In this document: positions 24,686 through 64,000 of the stretch, piece after piece
How the letters are laid out: each line of letters starts with the position of its first letter
Position numbering within the stretch: the first letter of the stretch is position 1
NCBI GenBank assembly: GCA_964059195.1
Contig: CAXKWD010000001.1
Span: 159,018,532 to 159,082,531, forward strand
DNA: 64,000 nt
Direction of reading: 5' to 3'
Origin: Ectobius pallidus
Taxonomy: Eukaryota > Arthropoda > Insecta > Blattodea > Ectobiidae
Notes under the pieces: generated by a model
Seen by the model: only the letters and a program-made list of their open reading frames with translations
Databases searched by the model: none
What the model was told of the DNA's origin: nothing
Made by a program: the position numbers and the translations under genes

Positions 24686-25302
24686 TGTTAATTTGCTGAA
24701 CTGATGTGCCTGTAAATATTGAATAGAATTGTACACATTGTTGAACTTGTTAAACTTGTAACACTAAAACTGCATGCATTTGTTAAAAGTTAAAACTACA
24801 AAGATGCTGCTCATAATGCAGCTCCCCTGAATTCAGTGTGCTTGAAGAGGTGCATTGTGGTCAGGAATTATCTCTTGGAAGCCTGGCTTTTGAGAAAATT
24901 AAATTTGTCTATTTATTAGAACTATTAAGCCTCGACTACGATTGTTACTCATGATGGGTCATTCATAAATAATCAGTCTCCTAATGGATAGCTGCCCTTC
25001 GTATGATACATGTAAATTTACATTTTGTTTTATTTCTCGGTATTATGAAAATAATTCAAACAAGTTACTATGTAATACAGTAATTTTATTATTAATGATT
25101 GATATGCCAAAGTGTAATGGTTACCCTTGGAAGGGATCTCTCTCTCTCTTCATATAATTATATTTCTATAGAAAAAAGTGCAGCTATTGGAGGAATGTTG
25201 ACAATTTTCTTGCAATGAGAATAAATTCTTAACTGCAATACTTACTTTAGTGATTTTTATTATTAAATCTTTTCCTGAATTAGTGTTTTTCTTTATTTTC
25301 AG

Positions 25303-53341
<28,039 letters not shown>

Positions 53342-54060
53342 ATTATATTTGTTGTCCTGGATGCCCATCACCCAGCCACCCTGCTTCGTAGCACTGGGGT
53401 GTTGGCCAACAGGTTAATTAAGTACAGGAAACAAATAATAATGTTTACGTTAATGATAGCTCACATTTTAGAGGGATAGATCACGGCAAAACCTCTTTAA
53501 TATTGAGCTCGTTTTTGTCATATGTTGATCTTTTATAAATCTGTTCATTGAAAGGGATTAACTTAAAATTCCATTTTATATCATTGTTTTTGAAAATAAA
53601 GCCTAAACGTTCTGTATTAACGAGGTTTTTCTGTCTTTTTTGAGAAAGCAGATGACTTAGCTGTAAGTTTTGACGTAAGTGTGAAGTCACTAGCATCATC
53701 GTTTCTATGTTTCAACAATATTTCATTATTGTTGTATCTTTCTTCTTCTATTTTTTTTTTTAATTATTCCATGAAACAGTAGAAGAGATAGGTATTCATA
53801 TGACTTTTATAGAAGTTTTGTCAGAAGTAATTTGTTCAATGCTATAAGTGGTAATTCCAAACTTTTGTGATATGTTTTGAGTAGGTGTTTTCTTCTTCTT
53901 TTTTAAAAAGTATTTTTAAGTTAATTTGTGTGAAGTGACCAGACTGTAGTCACAGTGAAAGGAAAGAACATATCATTTAGGTTTCTTTCGACCACTATAC
54001 TTTTGTTAGCAGGTTCTGTGACGTGTATTTAGTTAAGTGAAATAAATTGAGACATTCAAT
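53342..54060 (+). promoter_or_regulatory. start of mub 3' UTR with candidate poly(A) signals
   Basis: The sequence after the stop is AT-rich with long open U-rich runs. Canonical AATAAA hexamers occur at 53595-53600 and 54041-54046. Either could end the message, and genes of this family often have long 3' UTRs, so the true end may lie further on. No cDNA evidence is available. Confidence 0.35.
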
Positions 54061-57000
54061 AGGTTTTGTTTTCTTTTAATTTGGAATGAGTATGCAGCAC
54101 AAGCAACCACACTAACCTGAAATTGTTTGAACATTCCTACCCTCTCACACATCAGTGTAAACTGGTTATTATTTTTTTCCTTTCTTTGAGCTGGAAAAAT
54201 ATAATTAGAAGTGCTACTGTATGTTTCATTTCTTTTAATTTACGTATCCGTCAACCTTATCCTTTTATCTCCAGTTCTATTGGTAGCATTGGTATCAAGG
54301 CATGTTTACGGTAACCACTTAGTCAGTACATTGGTTCCCTCTTTTAGTTTAAATATGGATCTGATTAACATATACAAAGTTAACCTAAATTAATTTGTGA
54401 ATATTACTTTTGTTGTGCATAGTAAAATCTGAGAATAATCTCATGAAATGATGGAAAATATTGTCGAGCAGTCTCACTTGTTAGGAAATCCTTTTAGGAA
54501 ATCCATTGTACATGACAAATCTTAAGCGTTGATGGTAAAGCTCATGTTAAGTTGTGAAAACTAGAAACACAGTGAAAGTAATAAATAATTATATAGAAAT
54601 TAACTATGAAATTAATAACATTTTCTAGTACTCATAAACTTATGAGGAATGAATTTTTAACATCCCCTCCGATCCTTCATAATCATCAAGTTAAGTTTTT
54701 GAGTGTCCTGAATTCCAACTCATTTTTTAGAAATATCGTATTCATACATTTTGAGGAAGATTTTACCATGTACAACATTAATTTTCATACAGTTTCCAAA
54801 TATCTTTCCTTGAACATTTGGTGTATCGTTCAACTTTTAAATGGGGTATATTTCAGCATAGCTGATTAGACATAACTGAAAGTTGGAAGAAGCATTGTAC
54901 TGAACCAAGGCAGAGTTGAAGCATATGTGTTTGTATTTTATTGGCAAAAAATAGGCAGGAATATATGTTATTTGTATATAACACATACCTGATTCATAAA
55001 ATCCAAGGTACATAGCTGAAGGTACAAAATTACTTCTTCTTGCTGTCTTGAGATCCTATGCTGCAATTCAAGCCTCAAACAACAGATGGCAATCACAGTC
55101 TAGTGCAGTATTGTTGCCTATGCTATAAAAGAATCCAAGGCCTCTGTATTGTCTGATATCAGGTATTACAGTCTATATAGTTCAAAACCACCTCATGGCA
55201 GTAATTTACGAGTCACTTGGCTGTGGATGTGAATTTACAAGTTGCCATTTTTGCTTAGAATAAGCTTCTATATGAAATACAGACTTCACTTGACAGATGA
55301 AATGCTATTTCCTAGTTCAAATAAGACTAAACAGTTGCGATAAATGAAAGACAAGGGTATATTCGAGCAAAATAATCGCCTCCTATGTACTTTATTTTTT
55401 ATGCTAAACCTTGCATAGAGCCAAGGTCATAACATTGCGTATTTACAACCATATGGTCTCAGGTTCAAATATTGTGATTGGCCAATCTATCAGCCTGCTT
55501 TCTTTATCAAGGTTTTAAAATTTTGGATTGGAATTTACTTAACCACGAACTAGAGCATTTCCTTCCCATTGGCTACTAATTGTTGCCTTTCTTAGAAGGA
55601 GACCCTGATGGACATTACCTTCTGAGCCCAAGAAAAGGGAAATAAGATAGTGTGAATAAAATATTATTGTAATTCATCAGTAATGCAATTCTCACAGTTT
55701 ACATTCAGTAGAACGCTTTATGTCCTCGTAACACTAGCATTTGTGCTTCTGGTTGGAGTGGACCCAGATTCAGACACTAATGTGGACCTTCAAATTTCAT
55801 GGAATTCATGACAAAACTAGTTCATGGCTCGATGGCTGCAAACTAGCTGTGGCACATGGTCAAGAATCTGTAGTGGCTCCCAAAATATCAGAAATACGTT
55901 CAAAGCAATTTATTTAAGGGTGATAATGTTATGGATGCATATTATGGAGGTCGTAGGTTTGAATCTCTGGCAGTACAATCTTAATAAGTGTTTTTTCAGG
56001 GTTTTTCATCTCACAAAGGCAAATGCATATTATTGGAATTTGCAAAAAATCTGCATGAAAAAATGTGTTGTCTTAGTAGGAGACCGTGCACCATGATGAT
56101 AGTTCACCTGGGAGTTCCTCGATGTTCCATCTAAATGTGTAGTCCGTTACTTTAATTCTTCCATGAATGGGGAGATAAAACAGTGAAAGAAAATCAACTG
56201 CGCTCACTCATAACTTTCTCTTTCTCTTTCTCTGCCCTACGTTTCCCTACCTTCATGTTTTCACGTAGAATAAGTGACTGCATTGCAGGATATCTGCATT
56301 CAGTTGACTTAACAGTATGCATAGATGTATTGTTCATGAGGCAGGACTTGATCTTCATGTAGAAATGGTGACTAGCTCAGAGAAACTCTGAATAAATATT
56401 TGAGTTAAACGTTTAAGGTCTTTGTATATGCAGTTAGTCAATTAGAGCAAGTCGTCAGTGTGCTTTGTATCATAAACCTGGAAGATACTTAATTCGAATA
56501 TAAAATGTTGTTATTCAACAATTTGATTTACTTCACTAACACTCAATTTAACACAATGTGAAAGTCATTGTAAACAACTACCTCTAGCAACTGAATTTTA
56601 AGTACAGTACGTCAACATGATCATTTTTAAGCTTGAAAATTGGACACATGTAGAGGCCTTGGATTCTTTTGTAATGCTATCTGCAGTAGTATGTGCATCC
56701 TATTGGAACACAGAATTTTAACACAGTTCAGGTTCTAATGTATGTTGTTCTTGGCAAGAAGTAAGATTAGTATTATTGTTTAATATTAATAATTTTCTTT
56801 AAAATTAATTCCATTTGTTAGATGTATTATTCAATAACATTTCAAGCAGACTTAGTTTTACATGGAGTGTAAGCAGTAAGAAGTGTTAACCACGTTCCTG
56901 TCTATTTTGTCAGATTGCTGAATGGAACAGATTGTGCTTCTGATAAATCTCTTAATCCAGTATGTTCCCATTTGATGTGTTCACTTCTTAACCTGGAATG

Positions 57001-57959
57001 AAACTGACCCCATATATGTTTTAAACGAATTAAGTTCCACAAGCTATTGATATTTTTTAGTAAATACCATTTATGTATAAAATATTTTTATTACTAGTAT
57101 GCAATCACGAGCTTGTAAACAGAAAGACTTAACTTGCTCTGAGCTTAGACTGAAATTCTAGGGAAATAATTCGGAGTCTTTTAACTTATTCATATATCAT
57201 TAGAATTGTGACTTCAAGTAATGGTTGCAGATTGATTAACTGCCGTAACAATGTGTAAGTTGATTGAGAACTATAACCTTTGTTGTAGATCGTAATCATG
57301 GTCTTCAGAACATATTGGCCATGCATTCATTCTAAAGAAAGAAAGAAAGAAAGATAAAAAAAAGGAATAACTCGTAACAGTTATTAAAACAGCATAACAC
57401 CTGACTGAAGGAGCATGATGACCATAACTTTACAAGGACACACAATTATGTTCTTTCAACCACACTGGACTTCTATGTTCACTTACTACTAGAAGCTATC
57501 AAAATCCATAAACATAATAATAATTTCAACTGTAAAGATGAAACGGAAAAGGTAAATAAAATCTGGATCCATCCTGAAAAACACCACAATCAAGAAATCA
57601 AAAACAAATCAACACTCATGAGAAGTTAGGTACCAACAGCCAATGAACAACCTTCCCACATGCCATTCAGTCAACGATGAGGACTTCTGTGTATGCATTT
57701 CTTATAATAAGCATTACCGGTAATTAAATGTTCTCATTACTGATCTTTTGGAAGATAAAATGAAGATTATTATAATCATATCATATTTTCACATAGGTCA
57801 CATACATGTATAAATAGCACCCTAATTTAGAGAGAATATTTTTCTGAAATCATAACAGGGTGAATACTCAGTAAAATACGGTGAATTATGATATGAAACA
57901 TAAATTTGTATGTTCATACTGCACTGCTGAAGGGTTGTAAATCCTGAACTGCCAGCTAC
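54061..57959. other. 3' flank of mub, weak SINE-like traces only
   Basis: Possible degenerate tRNA-like B boxes on the + strand at about 55470-55485 (TCAGGTTCAAATATTG) and 55950-55965 (GTAGGTTTGAATCTCT), and an (AAAG)n tract at 57337-57355. Nothing firmly assignable. A long 3' UTR could cover part of it. Confidence 0.35.
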
Positions 57960-57968
57960 ATAACGGTA

Positions 57969-58325
57969 ATGTGTGGGCCAAAGGGTTTGAAGGTCGGTGT
58001 TTTGACTGTTCAGGGTGTGAACATGGGTCAAATGGCTAAATTTAAGTTACAAATGGTGAATTATGCACTTGAATACAGAAATAGGGCAGCAGCGAGAAAG
58101 TTTGACCTGATATGCTGGACAGTGACTAATACCGGTATTAGGGTGTTTCCAAAACACGTGGATAAATTTGTAGATTGTTTATAAAGTTTGCTTGATTGTT
58201 TATAAAGTATGTACCAGAAATTGGTCTAGATTAATACATTTGTTATTATTTTGAGTATAAGCTGCACCTAATTTTTTAACTTATATTATAGGTAAAAAGA
58301 CTGTGTCTATACGTGAGTAAATATG
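57969..58325 (+). pseudogene. pogo-type transposase HTH remnant
   Basis: The frame at 57969-58184 includes AKFKLQMVNYALEYRNRAAA followed by RKF at about 58035-58110. This matches the N-terminal helix-turn-helix of pogo/Tigger-type transposases, where FKL-VV-YA-E-GNRAAARKFG is typical. The frame then loses similarity. Downstream, ACGTGAGTAAATATGGTA (58309-58326) resembles the terminal sequence TTTGAGTAAATACGATA seen at 13.85 kb, so this is probably a deleted copy of one such element. Confidence 0.6.
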
Positions 58326-58639
58326 GTATTAATATTCCATTACTATCACTTTCCTTATGAAGCTTTGTGTTTTCGTATTTTAATACCTAAAGAAGAATTA
58401 AGGTAGCAGCAGAATACAAAAGACAGGACTTAAGCAAAATTACGAAAATAAATGGTGTCCAATAACTGAATAATGCTTCCATAAACATTATAACCAGCTC
58501 ATGGTGCTCAGAAGCAAACAAAATAGTATGAATAAGAGACAAAACAGGCTTATTGCTAAAACAATCTAATGAACCAATAGTTTCAGCATGTGTTATAGTG
58601 TTATAATATTATTAAATACAGAGTAATTGCAAGAATTCT

Positions 58640-58750
58640 GAGTGAGCTTCAGATCTTGCTCTCCAGTACAGTCATGCTGCAATAGTGGCCAATTTGGATC
58701 CTGTAGTAGGAAGGAATGAGTTTGTTTAATCCCGCAAAATTACAGTGTTA
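58640..58750. repeat. repeat arm inverted relative to 61650-61790
   Basis: In reverse it gives GGGATTAAAC, GGATCCAAATTGGCC, TTGCAGC and GAAGCTCAC..AGAATTCTTG, the same order as 61685-61790. The two copies flank the LINE at 59.1-61.2 kb. Confidence 0.75.
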
Positions 58751-59038
58751 ACTATGAAAATTATATATTATGCTAACCTTGATTATGTAGTAGTGTGTAT
58801 TTATTTTCACAAAAAAATTCTCACATATAAATCACATTATTTACATTAACCGGCGCACGGGTCGGTGTCGACCATACGTGCTCATTGCATACACTTAAAT
58901 TATTACCCCATAAAAAAACCCAATTGAAAAAAAAACTATATTCTATTATTTACATAACCCCAGACGTAACCCCCCACCCCCAAACAAGTAAAAATTTCAT
59001 AGACACATAGACATTATTAAGACAAAAAACAAAAAGAT

Positions 59039-59051
59039 AATAATAATAAAA

Positions 59052-59080
<29 letters not shown>
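59039..59080. repeat. (AAT)n tract at the LINE 3' end
   Basis: TAA/AAT triplets interrupted once, starting about 10 bases after the LINE stop codon when read on the - strand. It may be the LINE's tail; some LINE clades end in triplet repeats instead of poly(A). Further 3' UTR to the left cannot be excluded. Confidence 0.75.
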
Positions 59081-59083
<3 letters not shown>

Positions 59084-59090
59084 GATTTCC

Positions 59091-61203
59091 TTAATTCTCT
59101 AAATCTAGGCTTTCTCTCATACATCTCACTTTCTGCAGAAATTTACATAACCCGTGCCAATTGTGCTCATCCAGTAATAGATTTAGACATGCCTCCCTAC
59201 TTCTTTGCGAGTTTAAAAATTTGTCGGGTAGCATCATAACTCTCCAGCGCTCTGTCACTACACATCCCGCCAAGATATGAACCCAGGTTTCATTTCCCCT
59301 GCACATTGGGCAGATTCTCCCCCCTCCCTCATCCGAAATTCTCTGAGTTTTCCATCTTCCCAGGCGAATCCAAGCCATTGCTGCTCTATCTTCCGCACCC
59401 AATCTTTCTATATATGCTTCCCTTCCCCAATTAGCCTTTAATTCTGCTTGTAATTCTAATGACACTTTACCATTACAATCAGCCTCGATGTTCTGCCTCT
59501 CGATATCAATTAGTCTCCCTCTTATCTTCTTCCAAATATTTTTTCTATTCTCAATCCCCTTTTCCCACACCCACCCCATCCCTATACCCTCCAAACCCTT
59601 TTTTATGTTGTACGCCCAGTTTGTTGTTCCTAAATTCTCAAGTTGCTCATTGTAACAAATAAATTTTAAAGATGTATCTTCAGCCGTTAATAAATTTAAC
59701 CAGTATTTTATTGTCATAATTTTGCAGAATGTTGTGTCGCATGTAATTCCCCACTCTTTTCTCACCCCGCAATTTGCCGCACCTCTATCTACCCTCAAAA
59801 TCCTTTTCAGAAAAATATTCTGTATTTTAGCTAAGCTCTCTAATTTTTCCCACCCCCAAAGTTCGGAACCATACAACATTGTTGCTCTTGCCGTAGCATA
59901 ATAAATTTTCAATAGTATAGCGACTGGCATATCCGGTATTTTTGTCATTGAGGCAAGTAATTCCCCCACTTGTCTGCGCCCCCTCCCTCTGGCGTAATTT
60001 ATGTGCTTTGTCCATTTCCCATTCATGGATAAGCATATACCCAAATATATAAATGTCTTAACATTTTCAATTCTTTTCCCTCGGTACAACCATAATTCAT
60101 CTCGGCTGTAAACAGATCCATTTTTAAATGTTACCGCCTTCGTTTTCTCTACATTAACAGCAAGGCCCCAGGTAGTGCAATAAACATCTAGCCTATCAAT
60201 ACATTTCTGAAGACCCTGAATAGATGTGCTACAGAACAGAATATCGTCTGCATATAATAGCGCTGGAATTTTATGGCCCCCGACAGTTGGTGCGTCGTAT
60301 TCATCGTTCTCTAAGCCAGCAGTTACATCATCTATAAATAGATTAAACAGCATAGGAGAAAGTACGCATCCCTGTTTCACCCCCCGAGTAGACTTCACAT
60401 TCTGAGTGACATTATTTCCTCCACAATTCACACAAAAATTAACCTTATCATATATTGCCATAAACGCTTTTAACATTCTGCTTGACAGACCCTTTTCCCA
60501 CAATTTCCGCCATAATGCTTTATGTTGTACTGAGTCGAATGCTTTCTTAAGATCCACAAATACACAGTGTAATCTTCCTCTCTTCTTACTCATATATTTA
60601 TCCGTTATTGTCTTCAAAACGAATACGTTGTCCGTGGTTCTATACCCTTCCCTAAAACCTGATTGAAATTTCGAAAGTTTGTTATGTCCCGATGCCCAGT
60701 TTTTCAATCTTGTATTTAGAATTTTGCAATATATTTTCCCTAGCGCTGGCAATAGGCTTACTCCTCTGTAGTTATCTAAATTATTCAAACCTCCCTTGCC
60801 CTTATAAATTGGGTGAATTATTGATGTGTTCCATTGCTCCGGATACTTCCCTTCTTCGAAAATACGGTTAAAAATTTGTAATATGTCTCCGAGTCTACTG
60901 TCAACTTGAATGAGAGCTTTAAAAAATTCCGCTTGCAATCCATTGATTCCAGATGCTTTGCCATTTTTCATTGAATTTACCGCTTTAATTAGTTCCTCCC
61001 TTGTAATAACAGAGTCTAACTCTGGGATCTGCAAATTTACCAAAAACTGTCCCCTAGGTATCCCCGGTCCCTCCCAATTACTTCCACCCCCGTACACACG
61101 AGAAAAGTGTCTGACCCATGCCTCCGCTGTAATGTTAGGTATCTGATTATTCCGATTACCTATTTCCTTTATAGCGCGCCAGATGTCTAAGAAGTGCTGT
61201 CTA
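59091..61203 (-). CDS. LINE (non-LTR retrotransposon) reverse transcriptase, 5'-truncated, frame intact
   Basis: An uninterrupted - strand frame ends in TAA at 59091-59093. It is 668 codons from the GTG at 61097 but continues open upstream to about 61203 (QHFLDIWRAIKEIG ...), so no real start is present. RT motifs in order, numbered from 61097: GKASGINGLQAEFF (47-59), YRGVSLLPALGKIYCKIL (110-127), FVDLKKAFD with Asp182 and Asp188, GVKQGCVLSPMLFNLF (239-254), the catalytic LYADDILF (281-288) and VNVEKTKAV (314-322). Near the end lies a CCHC-type zinc motif (C596-x2-C599-x7-H607-x4-C612). The endonuclease part is missing through 5' truncation. The protein copies LINE RNA at the target site by target-primed reverse transcription. 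Absence of stops over 2.1 kb suggests recent insertion. Clade not assigned. Confidence 0.95.
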
Positions 61204-61800
61204 TTACCACACCATCATAGACAATTTACTTTTAGGCCTACATGCACACATTCTTCTTCCATGAATCCTGCTTAATTTGATTCTTATGTAGTTCTAATCT
61301 CACTCCACTTTCATCGGTCTCCTCATTAAACACACATGTTTTCTTGGTTATTTATTTGGCTCAGAACCTATTTTCCTAAAACTTAATTATAAGTTGGTGT
61401 ACAGTGCTTCTTCCTGGATTGGAATATTATCTTATGAACATTCTTTGCACTTTTCTAAAATATGTCTTTACTGTAAAGACCCCTAAGACTTGCTTATTGA
61501 GGAGTTTGATGAAATAAGAGAGAATAATCTGCATCAGAATTCACAATAGAAGAATGTGTGCATCTAATTTTAATTGCAAATTTTCTGTGAGGGTATCATG
61601 AATGTGTGGTAATAAGTTCTAGTACCTCTTGTAACCAAAGTTAGCACAATAATACAAAAGTTTCAAGTGTAATCTATCATCTTGAGAGATTAAACCCATT
61701 TCTTCCTCCTTCGGGGTGCACTGGATCCAAATTGGCCGCTGTTGCAGCTGGGAGTGGAGCTTTGAAGCTCACATAGAATTCTTGGTGTCTGCTCCATAGT
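61204..61800. repeat. dispersed repeat flanking the LINE 5' end, internally inverted
   Basis: TTACCACACCATCATAGACA to CACATTCTTCTT (61209-61253) returns in reverse at about 61545-61612 (AGAAGAATGTGTGCAT ... ATGTGTGGTAA). Segments match 45175-45420, and 61650-61790 is the inverted partner of 58640-58750. Family unknown. Confidence 0.6.
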
Positions 61801-62475
61801 AGCGTTGGTGAACTCTGGTTGGTGAACATGGCCTCAGGGAGATCACTCTTAAGTTTATTACCGGTGCTCCTGATGACTTTCTGATGCATCTGCCATATTG
61901 ATGGTTAATTTTTCTTACCAGCTATTGAAACCCATCTGTGTACATGTTCATAACCCCAGTCTTTAAACTTCCAAGATGTAAATCAGAATTATTGACAGCT
62001 TTGTTATTAACAGTTTTTGTCCTTTGTATGTCCTTCATAGCTTGTGGTTGGAACCTGTAGAACATTTTGTTTTGTGTTTCCATCTTATGAGAGTAAATGT
62101 ATGAAGTTATAAGTTATAGCCTGGAATTGAACATTACTTTGCTTACTATTCATGTCACTAGTTTTTGTGGCTTATTTTAATAGTAACAACAAAAACATCT
62201 TTCGTTCAGGTCAGTTTAATGAGTACTTTTTCTGAAGTCTTTCTTTTTTTTTTATCTTGGAACCAGATTCTTCATGTAAGTTTTCTGGAAGGTATAATAT
62301 TGATCTGCACTTACAGCTGATTTCTGAAGTGATACATACGGAATACATAACTACTAAGATACAATTTTTTGAATGTTCAATAACGTACCTTACAGTTTTA
62401 CATCTTAAATTTTATCTTCTATATCATCAGAAAACATTGGAATGTACTAACTTCCCTTTTTGTGAAAAGTAAGAT

Positions 62476-62522
62476 GGTCTATATTTCGAACTGTTAGTTT
62501 AGTTAATAGTTCGAAATATACC
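62476..62522. repeat. short hairpin
   Basis: GGTCTATATTTCGAACT and AGTTCGAAATATACC pair around a 15-base loop. Confidence 0.8.
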
Positions 62523-62874
62523 TTATCTCATTCTTAACAAAAAGTGGAGTTTTTCATTACTCAGCTGATGATATGGTGGTACTGTTTATGTGAGGCCTTG
62601 TCAGATAGTTACAAATAATAAGTTATTACTATTATGGTTCCAATTACCGTATTTGCTTGAACTGCAATTCGGTCATCGGAAACAAACCGTGATTATAAAA
62701 ATCGATAGTTGATATTTCAATCAATTTCGCTACCTATCGATATACCATATGCTGAAAATAGGAGATATACCCTTTGGCTCATGAATTTCAGCGGTGGTGG
62801 CAGGCCAACTAAAAAGCATATATAGGGTATATATGATGAATAAAAAAGAAGTGGTATAAGCAGTAAAGCTATTG

Positions 62875-62969
62875 AATCATTATTAAAAATGGTCAACTAT
62901 AAACACTTATAGCTCCACTTACATAAGTGGAGCTATAAGTGTTTAAAAGTCGACCATTTTTTATAATGA
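62875..62969. repeat. near-perfect 95-bp palindrome
   Basis: 62885-62921 and 62924-62961 are inverted copies with a 2-base centre (CA) and only a few mismatches; pairing continues outward to about 62875 and 62969. The central stem is TATAGCTCCACTTA / TAAGTGGAGCTATA. It is probably a tiny palindromic MITE; the tight loop argues against a microRNA precursor. Confidence 0.85.
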
Positions 62970-64000
62970 TATGTATGTATACTTAAACAAGAGTTTGTTT
63001 GCATTTTAGAAGCAAACCAAGTTACTTCATAATGTCTGCTGAAGTTTTTATTCTGTAGAAGTCCTAAAAATACCTTAATTGTTGACAAAATTAAATAAGA
63101 ATATTGAAAAAATACTGAAATTACTAATTAAATTTTCAAAATCTGGCAAACATTTTTACCGAAAATAGATGTCTTTAATTATAGGCTATTTTAAAAGTGC
63201 TAATGAGTTCGTACCCTATTTACAGAGGAAAATATCATTTCTCTAATGCTGAAAAATTAACCCCAACCCCCTTAATTTTGGAGATAGGATCATCTACTTC
63301 TTTGGTCTATAGCTCTATGCGTTTCTTGAGTTTGCACTTGGTAGATTAAATGTTACAGAAGAAATTAAATTTCCGAATAGCTTTATCTTCAGATGAACAG
63401 TTGATTATAGGAGATTAAATAAAATAAAATAATAATAATAATATAGAAAGGTACTTGAAGAAAAGAGTGTGGCATAACTGTTGGACGTTTATTCCTCAGG
63501 GAAAAAAAGCAGAGGAAAAAAATAGTAGTAAAATGCTTAATCCATCAAGTCTTGAGAAGAACTCTCTTAGCACAAGTCCATGTGTTATGTAAGAATGAAA
63601 GAATGATTTCAGAAACTGGTTAATTGCAAACAATCCATAACTTAAAGAATCCATAGGTATTGAATTCGTAGCTTCATTTTCCAGAATCCCGTTACTGGTA
63701 ATAGTCCTTTGGTCCACCCTTTCACTGGATAGGTGTGAGATATGTTTATGGTTGGAGGACAAAGTCAGTTATTTGATAATCTGTTCAAAATTTCTACTAA
63801 TGTTATTTCCTAATGCATCAGTATATTAATCATATAGTAGTGAAATTTTTGAAATTCAAGTAATTCACTAAGCAAGTTCTAATGTTTTTAAGTGTATTTG
63901 TGAGATTGTAAGCTTGTTTCAGTTAACTTTTCTGATCTTAAATTGTACTGGTTCTACAGTTTAGTATTGAATTGTTAGGGTATATGGATTCTTTTTTTTT
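62970..64000. other. AT-rich stretch without recognised features
   Basis: Nothing supported beyond simple AT-rich tracts (63417-63443). Confidence 0.4.

Overview
The window looks like a piece of a large, AT-rich, repeat-laden arthropod genome, most likely an insect. Its only recognisable host gene is split into small exons by kilobase introns, and much of the rest is insect-type transposable elements (mariner, IS630/Tc-like, hAT, pogo/Tigger-like, tRNA-derived SINEs, LINEs). I would guess a big-genome insect lineage such as cockroaches and termites, but nothing here proves it.

Host gene: from 25.3 to 53.3 kb on the + strand lies most of a poly(rC)-binding protein (PCBP/hnRNP E family; the Drosophila orthologue is mushroom-body expressed, mub). 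Eight exons join without a phase error: 25303-25359 and 28273-28389 (KH1), 33300-33575 (KH2), 34738-34860 or 35031 (linker), 44192-44285 (linker), 46824-46974 and 49771-49899 (KH3), 52975-53341 (C-terminal tail and TAG stop). They give 437 codons, or 494 if the longer form of the fourth exon is used. The start of KH1 and the initiator Met were not found and probably lie upstream of the window.

Layout: 1-25.3 kb is 5' flank or a very long first intron. It holds a palindromic mariner remnant, a 3.2-kb long inverted repeat, a hAT derivative with 8-bp target duplication, a LINE 3' fragment, a MITE with an internal 33-bp minisatellite, a 1.5-kb long inverted repeat, a trimeric tRNA-headed SINE array meeting an inverted copy head to head, a tandem satellite-like repeat and several SINEs. 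The introns (25.4-53 kb) carry a 773-bp TIR element, an IS630-like transposase tail, an 882-bp TIR element, two pogo-like elements, a 511-bp palindromic IS630-like element, SINEs and a second satellite-like array. The 3' flank (53.3-64 kb) carries a pogo-like helix-turn-helix remnant, a LINE with an uninterrupted reverse transcriptase frame on the - strand, and short hairpins.

The recurring theme is head-to-head duplication: at least five unrelated repeat families occur as inverted pairs. I see no operon-like or defence-like system. The most useful observations are the twin in-frame 5' splice sites in the fourth exon, the hairpin element just upstream of that exon, and the inverted-duplication pattern.
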